Made by a program: the position numbers and the translations under genes. The notes under the pieces are model-generated. The model was given only the letters and a program-made list of their open reading frames with translations. It searched no databases and was not told where the DNA came from. A stretch of 64,000 nucleotides of DNA from Pseudochrobactrum kiredjianiae (GTDB lineage Bacteria > Pseudomonadota > Alphaproteobacteria > Rhizobiales > Rhizobiaceae), in contig NZ_JAUCBM010000005.1 in the NCBI RefSeq assembly GCF_030362795.1, positions 62,001-126,000 on the forward strand, written 5' to 3'. Shown one piece after another: positions 8,436-19,113 of the stretch. The stretch's first letter is position 1. The number at the start of each line of letters is the position of its first letter.

Positions 8436-9632
8436 ATGGACACTATCGGTTTCGGTTATCGTGAACGCGCTCCTTATGCATGCGATCCGGCGCAAACGCG
8501 CGGACGCCTTGTGCATGAGACCGAGAGCCGAACACGCACGCCTTATCAGCGTGACCGTGATCGTATTATCCATTCTACCGCTTTCCGACGATTAAAGCAC
8601 AAAACACAGGTGTTTATCGCGCATGAAGGCGACCATTACCGCACAAGGCTGACTCATACGATTGAGGTGGCGCAGATTGCCCGTGCTTTGGCGCGCGCAT
8701 TGCGGCTGGATGAAGATCTGGCCGAAGCGGTAGCGCTTGTGCATGATTTCGGCCATACGCCGTTTGGTCATACGGGCGAAGACGCGCTGAATGAGAAAAT
8801 GGCGGACTATGGCGGCTTTGATCATAATGCGCAGTCGCTGCGTATCGTGACTCTGCTTGAAAAACGCTATGCGGAATTTGACGGGCTTAATCTGTCATGG
8901 GAGACGCTGGAAGGGCTGGTCAAACATAACGGCCCTCTGTCAGGCCCTTATTCAGACGGCGAGCCGGTGCCGGGATCAATTCTCAAATATAATGAGCGTT
9001 TTGATCTCGAGCTTTCCGGTTTTGCCAGTCTTGAGGCGCAATGCGCGGCGATTGCCGATGACATTGCCTATAATGCTCATGATATTGATGATGGTTTGCG
9101 CTCCGGTTTGCTCACGTTGGAGCAACTCGAAGAGGTGCCGCTGACGGGGAGTATTCTTCAGGAAGTACAGCGCCTCTATCCGAAACTTGATCCGGTGCGT
9201 CGCGGCCATGAGCTGATGCGCAGGCAGATTACACGGATGGTGGAAGATGTGATTTCCCATGCGCAAGAGCAGATCAAGAAATTTAATCCGCAAAGCGTGG
9301 ATGATGTGCGTGCGGCCAGTGAGATGATGGTTGGCTTTTCGCCGGATATGGCTGTTGCCGAGAAAACCCTCAAAAAGTTTCTCTACCAAAATCTCTATTT
9401 TAACGCGCAGGTCGTGCCGATCCGCAAAAATGCAGATCAGGTCGTGAAAGACCTGTTTGATCGCTATATGGCCGATCCTGATGCGATGCCTGCCGATTGG
9501 CGGGCAGGTGTTGCCGGCAATGAAACATCGGCCTTTGCGCGTCAGATTGCGGATTTTCTCGCTGGTATGACTGATAATTATGCCGTGCGTGAACACCGAC
9601 GATTGTTTGACCATACGCCCGACTTGGCTTAA
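8436..9632 (+). CDS. dgt: Deoxyguanosinetriphosphate triphosphohydrolase-like protein
   Basis: This HD-domain enzyme hydrolyses dNTPs to the nucleoside and triphosphate. The 398-residue protein has [20 protein letters not shown] and [19 protein letters not shown] in its N-terminal part, then the metal-binding HD motif [15 protein letters not shown] (about residues 104-118) and, later, [17 protein letters not shown] (catalytic Asp). The shorter, dGTPase-like type is usual in alphaproteobacteria, and its true nucleotide preference is often broad. ATG 8436 has AGGA seven bases upstream. argS follows on the same strand. Confidence 0.92.
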   Translation: MDTIGFGYRERAPYACDPAQTRGRLVHETESRTRTPYQRDRDRIIHSTAFRRLKHKTQVFIAHEGDHYRTRLTHTIEVAQIARALARALRLDEDLAEAVALVHDFGHTPFGHTGEDALNEKMADYGGFDHNAQSLRIVTLLEKRYAEFDGLNLSWETLEGLVKHNGPLSGPYSDGEPVPGSILKYNERFDLELSGFASLEAQCAAIADDIAYNAHDIDDGLRSGLLTLEQLEEVPLTGSILQEVQRLYPKLDPVRRGHELMRRQITRMVEDVISHAQEQIKKFNPQSVDDVRAASEMMVGFSPDMAVAEKTLKKFLYQNLYFNAQVVPIRKNADQVVKDLFDRYMADPDAMPADWRAGVAGNETSAFARQIADFLAGMTDNYAVREHRRLFDHTPDLA

Positions 9633-9760
9633 ACGGGCTGCAAAACTGCCATTTCTGACTGTGTGATTTGCTAAGTGCTATGCTTTTCAAACGCGCGACG
9701 TTCAATTGATTGAATGTGAATTGCGGCTTGCTCCGCATTTATGTTCCGACAGGACAGATT

Positions 9761-11518
9761 ATGAATATCTTTGCTGATTTCGATGTTAAAATTAAAAAGA
9801 CACTGCAAGATCTTGGATTAAAAGATAAAGACGGCGGTGAACTGGATGTCTCCCGTGTTGGCGTTGAGCCACCGCGCGATGCGACGCATGGTGATATTTC
9901 CACCAATGCTGCCATGGTGCTTTCCAAGGCTGTCGGCGCTAATCCGCGTGAACTGGCTGTAAAAATTGCCGAAGCGCTGCAGGGCGATGCCGATGTTGCA
10001 TCTGTTGATGTGGCTGGACCCGGCTTTATTAACCTGCGTTTGAATGATGATTACTGGCAGCGTCAGCTCGGTGTGATGCTGGCTGCAGGCACTAATTACG
10101 GTCGTTCCAAAATGGGCGGCGAGCGCAAGGTCAATGTGGAATATGTCTCCGCTAACCCGACCGGTCCGATGCATGTCGGTCATTGCCGTGGCGCGGTTGT
10201 CGGCGATGTGCTGGCCAATCTGCTGAGCTTTGCCGGTTATGATGTGACCAAGGAATATTATATCAATGATGCCGGTGCGCAGATTGATGTTGTCGCCAAA
10301 TCTGTGATGCTGCGCTACCGCGAAGCGCTGGGTGAAGATATTGGTGAAATTCCTGCCGGTCTCTATCCGGGTGATTATCTGGTGCCGCTTGGTCAGGAAC
10401 TGGCCAAGGAGTTTGGTTCATCTCTGCTGGAGAAGCCGGAAGACGAAGTTCTGCCGCTGGTGAAAGAACGTGCGATTGATGCCATGATGGCGCTGATCCG
10501 CGATGATCTGGCCTCGCTCAATGTGCATCATGACCTGTTCTTCTCCGAGCGCAGCCTGCATGCAGATCATGCCAAGCTGATCCGTACCGCGATTAATGAT
10601 CTGACGCTGAAGGGGCACGTTTATAAGGGCAAACTGCCACCGCCAAAAGGCCAGCTGCCGGACGATTGGGAAGATCGTGAGCAGACTTTGCTGCGCTCGA
10701 CAGAAGTCGGCGATGATATGGATCGTGCGCTGGTTAAATCTGACGGCAGCTTCACTTATTTTGCCGCTGACGTTGCTTATTTCAAAAACAAGTTCGACCG
10801 TGGCTTTGAGGAAATGATCTATGTGCTCGGTGCGGATCATGGCGGCTATATCAAACGTCTGGAAGCTGTGGCCAAGGCTGTTGCCGAAGGAAAGGCTGAG
10901 CTGACAGTGCTGATCTGCCAAATGGTCAAGCTGTTCCGTGATGGTGAGCCGGTGCGTATGTCCAAGCGTTCAGGCCAGTTCATTACGCTGCGTGATGTGG
11001 TGGATGAGGTTGGCTCCGATGCAGTGCGTTTCATGATGCTTTACCGCAAAAATGATGCGTCGCTGGATTTCGACTTTGCCAAGGTCACAGAGCAGTCCAA
11101 AGACAATCCGGTCTTCTACGTGCAATATGCTTCTGCGCGTGCGAACTCGGTTTTCCGTCAGGCCAAAGAACAGCTTGGTCTGGAAACAATCGAGCGTGAA
11201 GAGGCTGCCAAACACCTGTCATTGCTCACCGATGAGAGCGAAGTGGCGCTGGTGCGTAAGCTCGCTGAATACCCGCGCCTCATTGAAACTGCGGCTATCC
11301 ATCAGGAGCCGCACAGGCTCGCATTTTACCTCTATGACCTCGCCAGCGCGTTCCATTCTCAGTGGAATCGTGGCTCTGACAACGCGGACTTACGTTTTAT
11401 TAAGGTTAACGATACAAACTTGTCACTTGCCAGGTTAGGGCTTGTGCAGGTTGTTTCTGATGTCTTGGTATCCGGATTGTCGATTATCGGCGCGGACGCT
11501 CCGACAGAAATGCGCTGA
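9761..11518 (+). CDS. argS: Arginyl-tRNA synthetase
   Basis: This class I synthetase charges tRNA-Arg. The 585-residue protein has the N-terminal Add-1 domain for tRNA recognition, the HIGH-like motif in [20 protein letters not shown], the MSKRSGQF version of KMSKS, and the C-terminal DALR anticodon-binding domain (ending [17 protein letters not shown]). I use ATG 9761, preceded by AGGACAG, rather than the upstream in-frame ATG at 9710, because homologues begin with MNIFADF-like sequence. It lies upstream of the SPOR gene and has its own terminator. Confidence 0.95.
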   Translation: MNIFADFDVKIKKTLQDLGLKDKDGGELDVSRVGVEPPRDATHGDISTNAAMVLSKAVGANPRELAVKIAEALQGDADVASVDVAGPGFINLRLNDDYWQRQLGVMLAAGTNYGRSKMGGERKVNVEYVSANPTGPMHVGHCRGAVVGDVLANLLSFAGYDVTKEYYINDAGAQIDVVAKSVMLRYREALGEDIGEIPAGLYPGDYLVPLGQELAKEFGSSLLEKPEDEVLPLVKERAIDAMMALIRDDLASLNVHHDLFFSERSLHADHAKLIRTAINDLTLKGHVYKGKLPPPKGQLPDDWEDREQTLLRSTEVGDDMDRALVKSDGSFTYFAADVAYFKNKFDRGFEEMIYVLGADHGGYIKRLEAVAKAVAEGKAELTVLICQMVKLFRDGEPVRMSKRSGQFITLRDVVDEVGSDAVRFMMLYRKNDASLDFDFAKVTEQSKDNPVFYVQYASARANSVFRQAKEQLGLETIEREEAAKHLSLLTDESEVALVRKLAEYPRLIETAAIHQEPHRLAFYLYDLASAFHSQWNRGSDNADLRFIKVNDTNLSLARLGLVQVVSDVLVSGLSIIGADAPTEMR

Positions 11519-11567
11519 ACAGGGTGAGGGCGGTTTAAATATCGCCCCCGAATATTCAGGGAAAGAC

Positions 11568-11608
11568 CGGCACGAATGGCGCATTTGCTGCGTTTTCGTG
11601 CCGTTTTT
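11568..11608 (+). terminator. Terminator after argS
   Basis: CGGCACGAA (11568-11576) pairs with TTCGTGCCG (11595-11603), followed by TTTTT. A smaller GGGCG/CGCCC hairpin lies just before it (11529-11547). Confidence 0.75.
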
Positions 11609-11706
11609 GCAGGAAACTACTGTCAATTTTTGCCCACATTGCCTTGCTATATTGCAATGATAAGGGAGACGTCGGCGGGCGCTCCAGTTGAAATTAGGAA
11701 AACGCC

Positions 11707-14700
11707 ATGACTGACAGTAGCGTGACGGGCCGCAATCAGAATCACAGTGATGTTCGCGACGAATCGGCGCGGGATAATGATCCGCTGTTTGAATTGTCGC
11801 GCATTTTTGGCTTTGATGAACCGGCAGAACAAAAAAATATTTATACACCGCAGGCTGAACCGGAATTGTCTTCCGAAATGAGCCTTGAGCGGGAATTGAT
11901 GGCAGGTTTTGACGCTGACTTTGCAACAGACTTTGCTGCAGAGCCCGAGCCTTTGGCGAGTAATTACCAGCCTGAGCCTTTGGCGAGTAGCTATCGACCA
12001 GAGCCAGCGGCGAGTAATTACCAACCAGAGCCAGTGGTGAGCAGCTATCAGCCTATGCAGCAGGATTATCGTCCCGCTGCACCGGCCGCCAGTGAGAGTC
12101 GTTCTGCACAGCGTGTTGTCGAGCCGCATTTTAGCGGCTATGCGCCTTTGCAGCGTGCCTATGCGCCGCAGGCACCTGCTGATAGTTTTGTTGACCAGCA
12201 ACCGGCCGCTGAGCCGGAAGCAACGCAATATTATGCAGAGCCGGACTATGCACAAGCTACCCCTGCGGCTTCGCAGGATTCCTATTATTCAGCTTATTCC
12301 GATCTGCCGCAGGCACCGGCATTCTCTGAGCCGGTTCAGGATGATTATTTCACCTCGCTGGATAACGCTCTGAACGAGAGCTTTACTGATGAGCCTGCAC
12401 CGCAGCCGCTTGCAGATACATCTGCTTTCGACCTGTCGGAAATTGGCCGTGAGCCGCAGCACGAGTTTATTGCACCGTCCTACAGTGATGCTTTTGCACA
12501 AAGTAAAGCCTTTAGCGAGGCTGCGCAGCCGGCAGCTGCCAGCTTTGAAGACGAGTTGTCGTTCTTGTTGCAGGATGCTGCTCCCGTTGCTGCACCGGTG
12601 CAGCCTGTAGCGCCGCGCTATGAGGAACCTGTTTATACTCAGGCACCAAGTGCCTATCAACCGGCTGCTTATAGTGAGCCGGTTATTCCGCAGACCGATT
12701 TTGCTCCGCTTTTTGACGCGCCTGCACCGGACGTTGCACCTGTTGTGACACGCTTTGATGAGCAGGAAACTGCTGTAGAGAGCAATTATGCAACCGCACC
12801 AGCCGCTGATTTTGACCAGATTGATGATGAGTTTTTTGCTGCACCCGATCTGAGCCATCTGCCGAACCGCACATCTGCACCACAATCCAATTGGGATGCG
12901 GAGCAAGCGGATGATGGTGCCGTGAACTCCTTTGCGGATTTGTTTGGTGCCAGCTCTCAGCCTGATACAGCTGTGCAGACTGAGACTGACAATAGCTATC
13001 AGCCGGAGCAGGCTGTTTCCTATGAGGAGCAGCAAAGCGAGAGCTTCGATTTTGCGGATGATTTTTACAGTGTAGAAGAAACCAATACTGTAGCAGAACA
13101 GGCTTACGCGCCTGAACCGGTTGCTCTGCTGTCACATAATGCTGTGCGCGGTTACTCTTCCTACACATTCGGTGCGGCAACGCCAGCTGCTGCCGGTACG
13201 GAAAGTGTCGTCGGCCAGTATCATACACCTGAATCAACCTATGATGCAGCGCCTGTTGCAGCAGTGCCGGTTGTGTCTGCACCAGCTTATGAGGAACCTG
13301 CCGCGGCAGATAATTTCTTCAATAATGATGATTTTGATTTCTCATTTGATGAGGATATTCAGCCGGAGAATGATTTCTCTGTCGCTGAAGAAGAGCTGAC
13401 ATTTGAACTGCCGGAAGAACCTGAAGTTCCTGCCTATGAGCCGGTTCAGTCGTCTGCGCGCAAGTCCTATACACCGGCTCCGGATATCGAAACTGTTGTC
13501 GTCTCCGAAAATAAAGTTGAGCAAACGCAATCATTGGATTTGCCTGAAGTCAGCTATGGTGATGATGCCAAGGCAACGGGACTGAATAGTCTCGAATCTG
13601 AATTTGCTGAAATTTTCAGCACGATCAGTGTCAATGAAGCTGCCGCGCCGGATACAACCAGTGAGGCTGATAAGGCGTTTGAGAATATTCTGCAGGATAA
13701 TTTTGCAGAATTTCATGCTGCCAAAAAAGCTGAACCACAACAGCCTGAAGCCGATCATGGTTACGGCACTTTGGCAGGCGCAGCAGCCGGTCTGGCCGGT
13801 GCTGCTGTTGCAGGTACGGCAATGCGCGGTTCTGCACCGCAGGCGCGTACAGACGCTGCTGGCAATGCCACGCAGGATGATTATTATAATCATTGGGCTG
13901 CGCAAGGTGCGCAGAACAATGATTTTGATACCTATAATCTGAACGAGAATTTTGCTCGTGACGAAGAAGAATATGCCGAAGTGCGCCCGCACGAAAAAGC
14001 GCAGCAGCGTAAGCCGCTGTTCTGGGCAGGTGTTGCCGCAGCAGCTCTGATCGTTGTGGGCGGCGGTTATTATATGCTCAAATCCGGCGGTGTTGTTGGT
14101 GGCGAGCCTGAAGTGCTGCGCGCTGATAGCCAGCCTGTTAAAATGCAGCCGGAAAATCCGGGTGGCGCAATTGTTCCTAATCAGGACAAGGCCGTCTACG
14201 ATCAGGTTTCCGGTACAAAACCTGCCGCACCGGAACAGAAAACACTGATTAATACCGAAGAAGAGCCGGTTGATGTTGGTCTTCTCGCCGGACAGGATGT
14301 GGAAGAAGATCGTCTGATGGCTGAAGAGGCCACCAATAACGGTAATTCTGCACCGGCAGCTGCTAAACCTTCGGCTCAGGAAGCTGAACGTGAACTCGTC
14401 ACGCCGCGTACTGTGCGCACGATGGTTGTGCGTGCAGATGGTACAATTGTCCCAAGTGAAGCACCAGCTGCACCGAGTAAACCTGCTCCGACCGATACCG
14501 GTCTTGATGAGGCTTCGCGCCTGATCAGCCAGAGTGCAGTTCCTGAGCGTCTGGGTACAGATAAACCGGCAGCATCAACACAAAGTGCTGCAGCGCCGCG
14601 TGTTGTGCAGACACAGACCTTCACCGCTTCCGGTGAGCAGGTTAAACCAACTGCGGCACCTGTGGTGCCGTCCCGTCCTGCTGAACAGCCAGTCAATGTT

Positions 14701-15039
14701 GTCGGTAATGTTGAGCGTCCTGCCCAAAACCAGAATCAGGCGCTTCAGCAGGTTGCCAATGCCAATGTACCGGCAGCCAATACTGCGGCTCCGGCAGGCA
14801 CATGGTTCATTCAGGTGGCCTCGCAGCCAAGTGCAGAACTGGCACAGAAAAACTACGCCAACCTGACCACGCGCTACGGAAATATTATTGGTGGCAAGGG
14901 TGTGGATATTAAAAAAGCAGATATTCCGGGCAAAGGCACCTATTACCGTGTCCGTATTCCGGGCGGTTCAAAAGCTGAAGCCGCTGCGCTCTGCGATCGT
15001 CTGAAATCAGCCGGTGGCAGCTGCTTCCCGACGCTCTGA
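11707..15039 (+). CDS. Large SPOR-domain inner-membrane protein
   Basis: This 1110-residue protein should sit in the inner membrane with a very long cytoplasmic part and a periplasmic C-terminal SPOR domain, which binds denuded glycan strands at the division septum. Residues 1 to about 765 are low-complexity, rich in Ala, Glu, Pro, Gln, Tyr, Ser and Asp, with tandem ten-residue repeats around 82-118 (units like EPLASSYRPE, EPAASNYQPE). A Gly/Ala helix lies near 687-705. The single transmembrane segment is about 769-790 (LFWAGVAAAALIVVGGGYYML), followed by a Pro/Ala/Glu linker and the SPOR domain at about 1030-1110 (GTWFIQVASQPS to GSCFPTL). It sits between argS and nagZ, as in related alphaproteobacteria, and likely acts in cell division. 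Confidence 0.88.
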   Translation: MTDSSVTGRNQNHSDVRDESARDNDPLFELSRIFGFDEPAEQKNIYTPQAEPELSSEMSLERELMAGFDADFATDFAAEPEPLASNYQPEPLASSYRPEPAASNYQPEPVVSSYQPMQQDYRPAAPAASESRSAQRVVEPHFSGYAPLQRAYAPQAPADSFVDQQPAAEPEATQYYAEPDYAQATPAASQDSYYSAYSDLPQAPAFSEPVQDDYFTSLDNALNESFTDEPAPQPLADTSAFDLSEIGREPQHEFIAPSYSDAFAQSKAFSEAAQPAAASFEDELSFLLQDAAPVAAPVQPVAPRYEEPVYTQAPSAYQPAAYSEPVIPQTDFAPLFDAPAPDVAPVVTRFDEQETAVESNYATAPAADFDQIDDEFFAAPDLSHLPNRTSAPQSNWDAEQADDGAVNSFADLFGASSQPDTAVQTETDNSYQPEQAVSYEEQQSESFDFADDFYSVEETNTVAEQAYAPEPVALLSHNAVRGYSSYTFGAATPAAAGTESVVGQYHTPESTYDAAPVAAVPVVSAPAYEEPAAADNFFNNDDFDFSFDEDIQPENDFSVAEEELTFELPEEPEVPAYEPVQSSARKSYTPAPDIETVVVSENKVEQTQSLDLPEVSYGDDAKATGLNSLESEFAEIFSTISVNEAAAPDTTSEADKAFENILQDNFAEFHAAKKAEPQQPEADHGYGTLAGAAAGLAGAAVAGTAMRGSAPQARTDAAGNATQDDYYNHWAAQGAQNNDFDTYNLNENFARDEEEYAEVRPHEKAQQRKPLFWAGVAAAALIVVGGGYYMLKSGGVVGGEPEVLRADSQPVKMQPENPGGAIVPNQDKAVYDQVSGTKPAAPEQKTLINTEEEPVDVGLLAGQDVEEDRLMAEEATNNGNSAPAAAKPSAQEAERELVTPRTVRTMVVRADGTIVPSEAPAAPSKPAPTDTGLDEASRLISQSAVPERLGTDKPAASTQSAAAPRVVQTQTFTASGEQVKPTAAPVVPSRPAEQPVNVVGNVERPAQNQNQALQQVANANVPAANTAAPAGTWFIQVASQPSAELAQKNYANLTTRYGNIIGGKGVDIKKADIPGKGTYYRVRIPGGSKAEAAALCDRLKSAGGSCFPTL

Positions 15040-15200
15040 TTTGATAAAAATGGTAAATGCTTATGAAATGCGCTGTGTATGGTCAAAATACGCAGCGCAT
15101 TTTCTCTTTATGGGTTATGCAGAGAGCATTATTGAATTTGTTACAGTATCGCGGGCATCGAACTGCGAAATGTTTGAAAAAGGCGAGGAGCATTGCCGCA

Positions 15201-16226
15201 ATGACATTTAAAGCCATGATTACCGGTTTCGAAGGTACAATGCTGACCGAAGCCGAGCAGGAACTGTTCCGCCGTATTCGCCCTTGGGGCTTTATTCTGT
15301 TTGCCCGCAATGTGGAAAGTCTGGAACAATTGCGCGCGCTGACCACGCAAATCCGCGAAGTCACCGGTCGCGATGAAACCCTGATTTTCATCGATCAGGA
15401 AGGCGGTCGTGTACAGCGTCTGCGTCCGCCACTGGTGCCGAATTATCCGTCTGCATCGCAGATTGGTGCGCTTTATAATCAGGATGAAGAGCAGGGTATG
15501 CGCGCTGCATGGTTGCTCGGTCGCCTCCATGCGTTTGACCTGATGAGCGTTGGCATTAATGCCAATTGCCTGCCAGTGCTGGATGTACCGGTAGAGGGCT
15601 CTCATGAGGTGATCGGATCGCGTGCCTATTCTCATGATCCGGAAATCGTTGCCGTATTGGGCAATGCCACAGCAGAAGGCCTGATGGCCGGTGGTGTGTT
15701 GCCGGTAATGAAACATATGCCTGGGCATGGTCGCGCTTTTGCCGATAGCCATAAAGAATTGCCGAGCGTTGATGCACCTTTGAGCGAACTCTGCGCTCGC
15801 GATTTCGTGCCGTTCTGCCAGCTGGATGATCTGCCAGCAGCGATGACCGCGCATATTGTTTATAAAGCGCTTGATCCGGAACGTCCCGCAACACTGTCGC
15901 CGGTTGTGATCAATTGCGTCATCCGCGATATGCTGGACTATGATGGTCTGTTGATGAGCGATGATATTTCGATGAAGGCGCTATCCGGCGATTTGGCTGA
16001 TATTGCCCGTGATATTATTGAAGCCGGTTGCGATGTGGTTCTGCATTGCAGTGGCGTGCTGGAAGAAACCATTGCGGTTGCTGCAGCGATTCCTGAATTG
16101 AAAGATGAAAGCCTGCGCCGTGCAGAACTGGCAGAAGTCTTTGCAGGGGAAGCTGATCTCAGTAATGAGGCCGCAATTCGTGCTGAATTCAATGCGTTTT
16201 TTCCTGCAGAAGTTGCAACGGCTTAA
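15201..16226 (+). CDS. nagZ: Beta-N-acetylhexosaminidase NagZ
   Basis: NagZ is a cytoplasmic GH3 enzyme that removes GlcNAc from anhydromuropeptides in peptidoglycan recycling. The 341-residue protein has FIDQEGGRVQRLRPP (substrate Asp and Arg), the GH3 signature KHMPGHGRAFADSHKELP (the His of the flexible catalytic loop) and the nucleophile in LLMSDDISMKAL. The start at ATG 15201 is preceded by GAGGAG ten bases upstream and matches the family N terminus (MTFKAMITGFEG); a longer frame to 15057 adds an unconserved 48 residues. It heads a run nagZ-scpA-scpB-tatABC on the same strand. Confidence 0.92.
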   Translation: MTFKAMITGFEGTMLTEAEQELFRRIRPWGFILFARNVESLEQLRALTTQIREVTGRDETLIFIDQEGGRVQRLRPPLVPNYPSASQIGALYNQDEEQGMRAAWLLGRLHAFDLMSVGINANCLPVLDVPVEGSHEVIGSRAYSHDPEIVAVLGNATAEGLMAGGVLPVMKHMPGHGRAFADSHKELPSVDAPLSELCARDFVPFCQLDDLPAAMTAHIVYKALDPERPATLSPVVINCVIRDMLDYDGLLMSDDISMKALSGDLADIARDIIEAGCDVVLHCSGVLEETIAVAAAIPELKDESLRRAELAEVFAGEADLSNEAAIRAEFNAFFPAEVATA

Positions 16227-16259
16227 ACGATAAACAGGCAATAAAATATTGGTTGGGCG

Positions 16260-17156
16260 ATGAGTAGTGATACTGCAAAAAATACCGGCACGCAGGCACC
16301 AAAGGCAGATATGCCGATGGATGATCTGTGGCAGGCAGAAGCAGCATTGATCATCCCGCCTGATAGTGCGGAAGATCTGACCCTGCATGTGGATGTGCAG
16401 GGGTTTGAAGGTCCGATGGATTTGCTGCTGCATCTGGCGCGCAACCAGAAGGTCGATCTGACACAGATTTCTGTGCTGGCTTTGGCTGAGCAATATCTGA
16501 AATTCATTGAGCTGGCGCGCGATCGCAAGCTGGAATTGGCTGCTGACTATCTGGTGATGGCGGCATGGCTGGCTTATCTCAAATCCCGTCTGCTGATTCC
16601 GAAAGTTAAAGACGAGGATGGCGAGACCGGTGAGCAACTGGCTTCTGTTTTGCAATTCCGTTTGAAACGCCTCGAGGCGATGCGCGATGCGGCAGGCACG
16701 CTGGTTAATCGTGATCGGTTGGGGCGCGATGTTTTTGCCCGCGGCATGCCGGAAACAGTGCTGGTGGAAAAGACTAGTCTTTACAGCGGATCACTTTATG
16801 ATTTGCTGACAGCCTATGCATCACAGCGGCAAAGACAGGCTGTCTCTCATGTGCAGATTGCCAAACGAACAGTCTGGTCACTGAAAGAAGCGCGTGTGTT
16901 GCTGGTGCGTATGGTCGGCGAATTACAGGACTGGGTGGCGCTGGATGCCTTTTTGCTGGATTATATTGCGCGGCCTGAAGATCGGGCGAGTGCAATAGCC
17001 AGTTCCTTCGCCGCCAGTCTGGAACTGGTGCGAGAAGGGAAAATGCAATTGCGCCAGAATGCTGCTTTTGAGCCGATTTTTGTTCGTGCTGCTGAGCGCA
17101 AGACAAGCGAAACCAAATCAGATGATGCAAGTAGTGAAACCAAGGATGAAGCGTGA
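16260..17156 (+). CDS. scpA: Segregation and condensation protein A
   Basis: ScpA is the kleisin that bridges the SMC head domains in the bacterial condensin complex. The 298-residue product has an N-terminal extension of about 40 residues, then the kleisin signature VQGFEGPMDLLLHLARNQKV, the helix ELAADYLVMAAWLAYLKSRL and a C-terminal winged-helix part (YIARPEDRASAIASSFAASL). The last codons overlap the GTG of scpB by four bases, as expected for partners made in fixed ratio. Confidence 0.92.
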   Translation: MSSDTAKNTGTQAPKADMPMDDLWQAEAALIIPPDSAEDLTLHVDVQGFEGPMDLLLHLARNQKVDLTQISVLALAEQYLKFIELARDRKLELAADYLVMAAWLAYLKSRLLIPKVKDEDGETGEQLASVLQFRLKRLEAMRDAAGTLVNRDRLGRDVFARGMPETVLVEKTSLYSGSLYDLLTAYASQRQRQAVSHVQIAKRTVWSLKEARVLLVRMVGELQDWVALDAFLLDYIARPEDRASAIASSFAASLELVREGKMQLRQNAAFEPIFVRAAERKTSETKSDDASSETKDEA

Positions 17157-17881
17157 CTGAGAATTCTACTGATTCCGCAATCGGCGAAGATGGTGACGTT
17201 GTTGCTCTGCCAGCGCGTGAAGCCTTGGGCGATGTCGTGCGGATGGTGGAGGCGATTATATTTGCATCCTCCGAGCCGGTAACTGAGAAAATGCTGCTTG
17301 AGCGTCTGCCGGTTGAGGTAGACCTGCTGCCGGTGCTGAAATTGTTGCAGGGCGAATATCGTCTGCGCGGTGTTAATTTGGTCAAATCCGGTGATGGCTG
17401 GGCATTTCGTACCGCCTCGGACCTAAGCTTTTTGATGAGCCGCGATCAGGTGAAACAGAAGAAACTGTCCCGCGCAGCGCTCGAAGTGCTGGCAATCATT
17501 GCTTATCATCAGCCTGTCACCCGTGCTGAAATGGAAGATATTCGCGGTGTGGAGACATCCAAAGGCACATTGGATGTGCTGATGGAAACAGGTTGGGTGA
17601 AGCTGCGCGGACGCAGACGCACGCCGGGTCGTCCGGTGACCTATGGGACGACCGATAATTTTCTCGATCATTTTGGTCTTGGAGAGATTCGCGATCTTCC
17701 GGGCATGGATGAATTGCGCGGAGCAGGGTTGCTCTCGGCTCGTTTGCCGTCGAATTTCTCTGTGCCGATGCCGAGCGTGCGTCCTGATGAGCTACTTGCT
17801 GATGAAGATCCGCTGACTGCCGGTGATATTGAAGAACTGGGGCTGTTTATGCCCAAAGTAGAAGATGACGAGAGTAATTAG
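17153..17881 (+). CDS. scpB: Segregation and condensation protein B
   Basis: ScpB dimers bind the centre of ScpA in the SMC-ScpAB complex. The 242-residue protein has two winged-helix domains (VRMVEAIIFASSEPVTEKML and LSRAALEVLAIIAYHQPVTR) and the conserved EDIRGVETSKGTLDVLMETG and RRTPGRPVTYGTTDNFLDHF stretches. The GTG start overlaps the scpA stop (GTGA). A 277-bp gap with no recognisable element separates it from tatA. Confidence 0.92.
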   Translation: MTENSTDSAIGEDGDVVALPAREALGDVVRMVEAIIFASSEPVTEKMLLERLPVEVDLLPVLKLLQGEYRLRGVNLVKSGDGWAFRTASDLSFLMSRDQVKQKKLSRAALEVLAIIAYHQPVTRAEMEDIRGVETSKGTLDVLMETGWVKLRGRRRTPGRPVTYGTTDNFLDHFGLGEIRDLPGMDELRGAGLLSARLPSNFSVPMPSVRPDELLADEDPLTAGDIEELGLFMPKVEDDESN

Positions 17882-18158
17882 GGCTTTGATTGCCGCATAA
17901 ACTGTTAAAATCGTCATAATTCTGTGTTTGTAAACTTCTAAGCAGCGGCGGCATTTATGGTGCGGACAGGCCGTGACAAGGCATCTGCTGGTTGTTTCTG
18001 CGCATATTGGATACTTATTTTTGTGACTATGCTGTAGAACAAAGAGAAAATTTGCCAGTTCTGTTTGAACAATGCTGTGTTTGCGCTTAAATAGAGACTG
18101 AATTTGGATAATCCTGCTCCGGTATTAATGATCCGAGAGAGCATTTAGGGGATATGAG

Positions 18159-18383
18159 ATGGGTAGTTTTTCGATCTGGCACTGGCTTATTGTTCTGGCA
18201 GTAGTGCTGCTGCTGTTTGGCCGTGGTAAAATCCCTGAACTGATGGGCGATGTGGCCAAGGGCATCAAAAACTTCAAGCAGGGCATGAATGAACCTGAAG
18301 AAACCGATGTTGCTTCTTCCAATACGATCGACAACGAGACCGGTGAACAGGTCAAACCGACTAAAAAAACGACTAAATCGTAA
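18159..18383 (+). CDS. tatA: Sec-independent translocase subunit TatA
   Basis: TatA polymerises to form the pore-like part of the twin-arginine translocase. The 74-residue protein has the N-terminal membrane helix [15 protein letters not shown], the [11 protein letters not shown] hinge, an amphipathic helix ([12 protein letters not shown]) and a polar tail. It is first of the tatABC set. Confidence 0.93.
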   Translation: MGSFSIWHWLIVLAVVLLLFGRGKIPELMGDVAKGIKNFKQGMNEPEETDVASSNTIDNETGEQVKPTKKTTKS

Positions 18384-18489
18384 TTACGGATCATTCTGCC
18401 GGATTGCACCGTGATGCGGTGCAATTGATTTTCAGCCAAAGTTCACAAGGCTTTGGCTGAAGGCGGACAGATGATGAAATGGAACGCCG

Positions 18490-19113
18490 ATGTTAGATAT
18501 AGGCTGGTCGGAGCTTCTGGTAATTGCGGTTGTTATGATCGTTGTTGTCGGCCCGAAGGATCTTCCGAAAATGTTGCGTGCCTTTGGTAAGGCCACAGCA
18601 AAACTGCGTGCTACAGCAAGCGAGTTTCGCACACATTTCGATGATGCTATGCGCGAAGCGGAGCTGGATGAGGTCAAAAAGACCATTGACGGCGTTAAGC
18701 AATATGACCCGCGCAAAACGGTAACGGATATTTTTGAACCGGTGCGTTCAGCCGGTGACGACCTGCGCGCCAGCCTGAATAATGCATCGCCTAAGCCGGA
18801 TGAAACACCGGCTGTTCCGATGGATAGTCCGCTCGATCTTTCAGATATGAAAGAGGAACAGGCAAAAGCTGCACCCGTTGCAGCTGAACCGGCGAAAAAA
18901 GCGGCTAAGCCAAGGGCGAAAAAGGCAATAACAGAACCATCCGCAGAGCCAGTTGTGAAACCTGCCGCTAAGCCAGCGCCTAAGAAAACGACACCTAAGA
19001 AAGCGGCCGCTGTAATGCCTGCGGAAGCTAAGACAGCAGCGCCTAAGAAAGCTGCAACGCCGCGCGCTAAGCCTGCGGCCAAAACCACGAAAAAGACAGG
19101 AACTGAGCAGTGA
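18490..19113 (+). CDS. tatB: Sec-independent translocase subunit TatB
   Basis: TatB works with TatC to receive twin-arginine signal peptides. The 207-residue protein has the TatB-type helix GWSELLVIAVVMIVVVGPKD with its Glu, an amphipathic helix (LPKMLRAFGKATAKLRAT), and a long Ala/Lys/Pro-rich tail (about 130-207) that is common in alphaproteobacterial TatB. The stop overlaps the tatC GTG start. Confidence 0.93.
   Translation: MLDIGWSELLVIAVVMIVVVGPKDLPKMLRAFGKATAKLRATASEFRTHFDDAMREAELDEVKKTIDGVKQYDPRKTVTDIFEPVRSAGDDLRASLNNASPKPDETPAVPMDSPLDLSDMKEEQAKAAPVAAEPAKKAAKPRAKKAITEPSAEPVVKPAAKPAPKKTTPKKAAAVMPAEAKTAAPKKAATPRAKPAAKTTKKTGTEQ

Noticed and set aside
12289-13035. 248-codon frame opposite the SPOR protein gene
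   Set aside because: It is a shadow of biased, repetitive coding sequence on the other strand, without its own translation signals.
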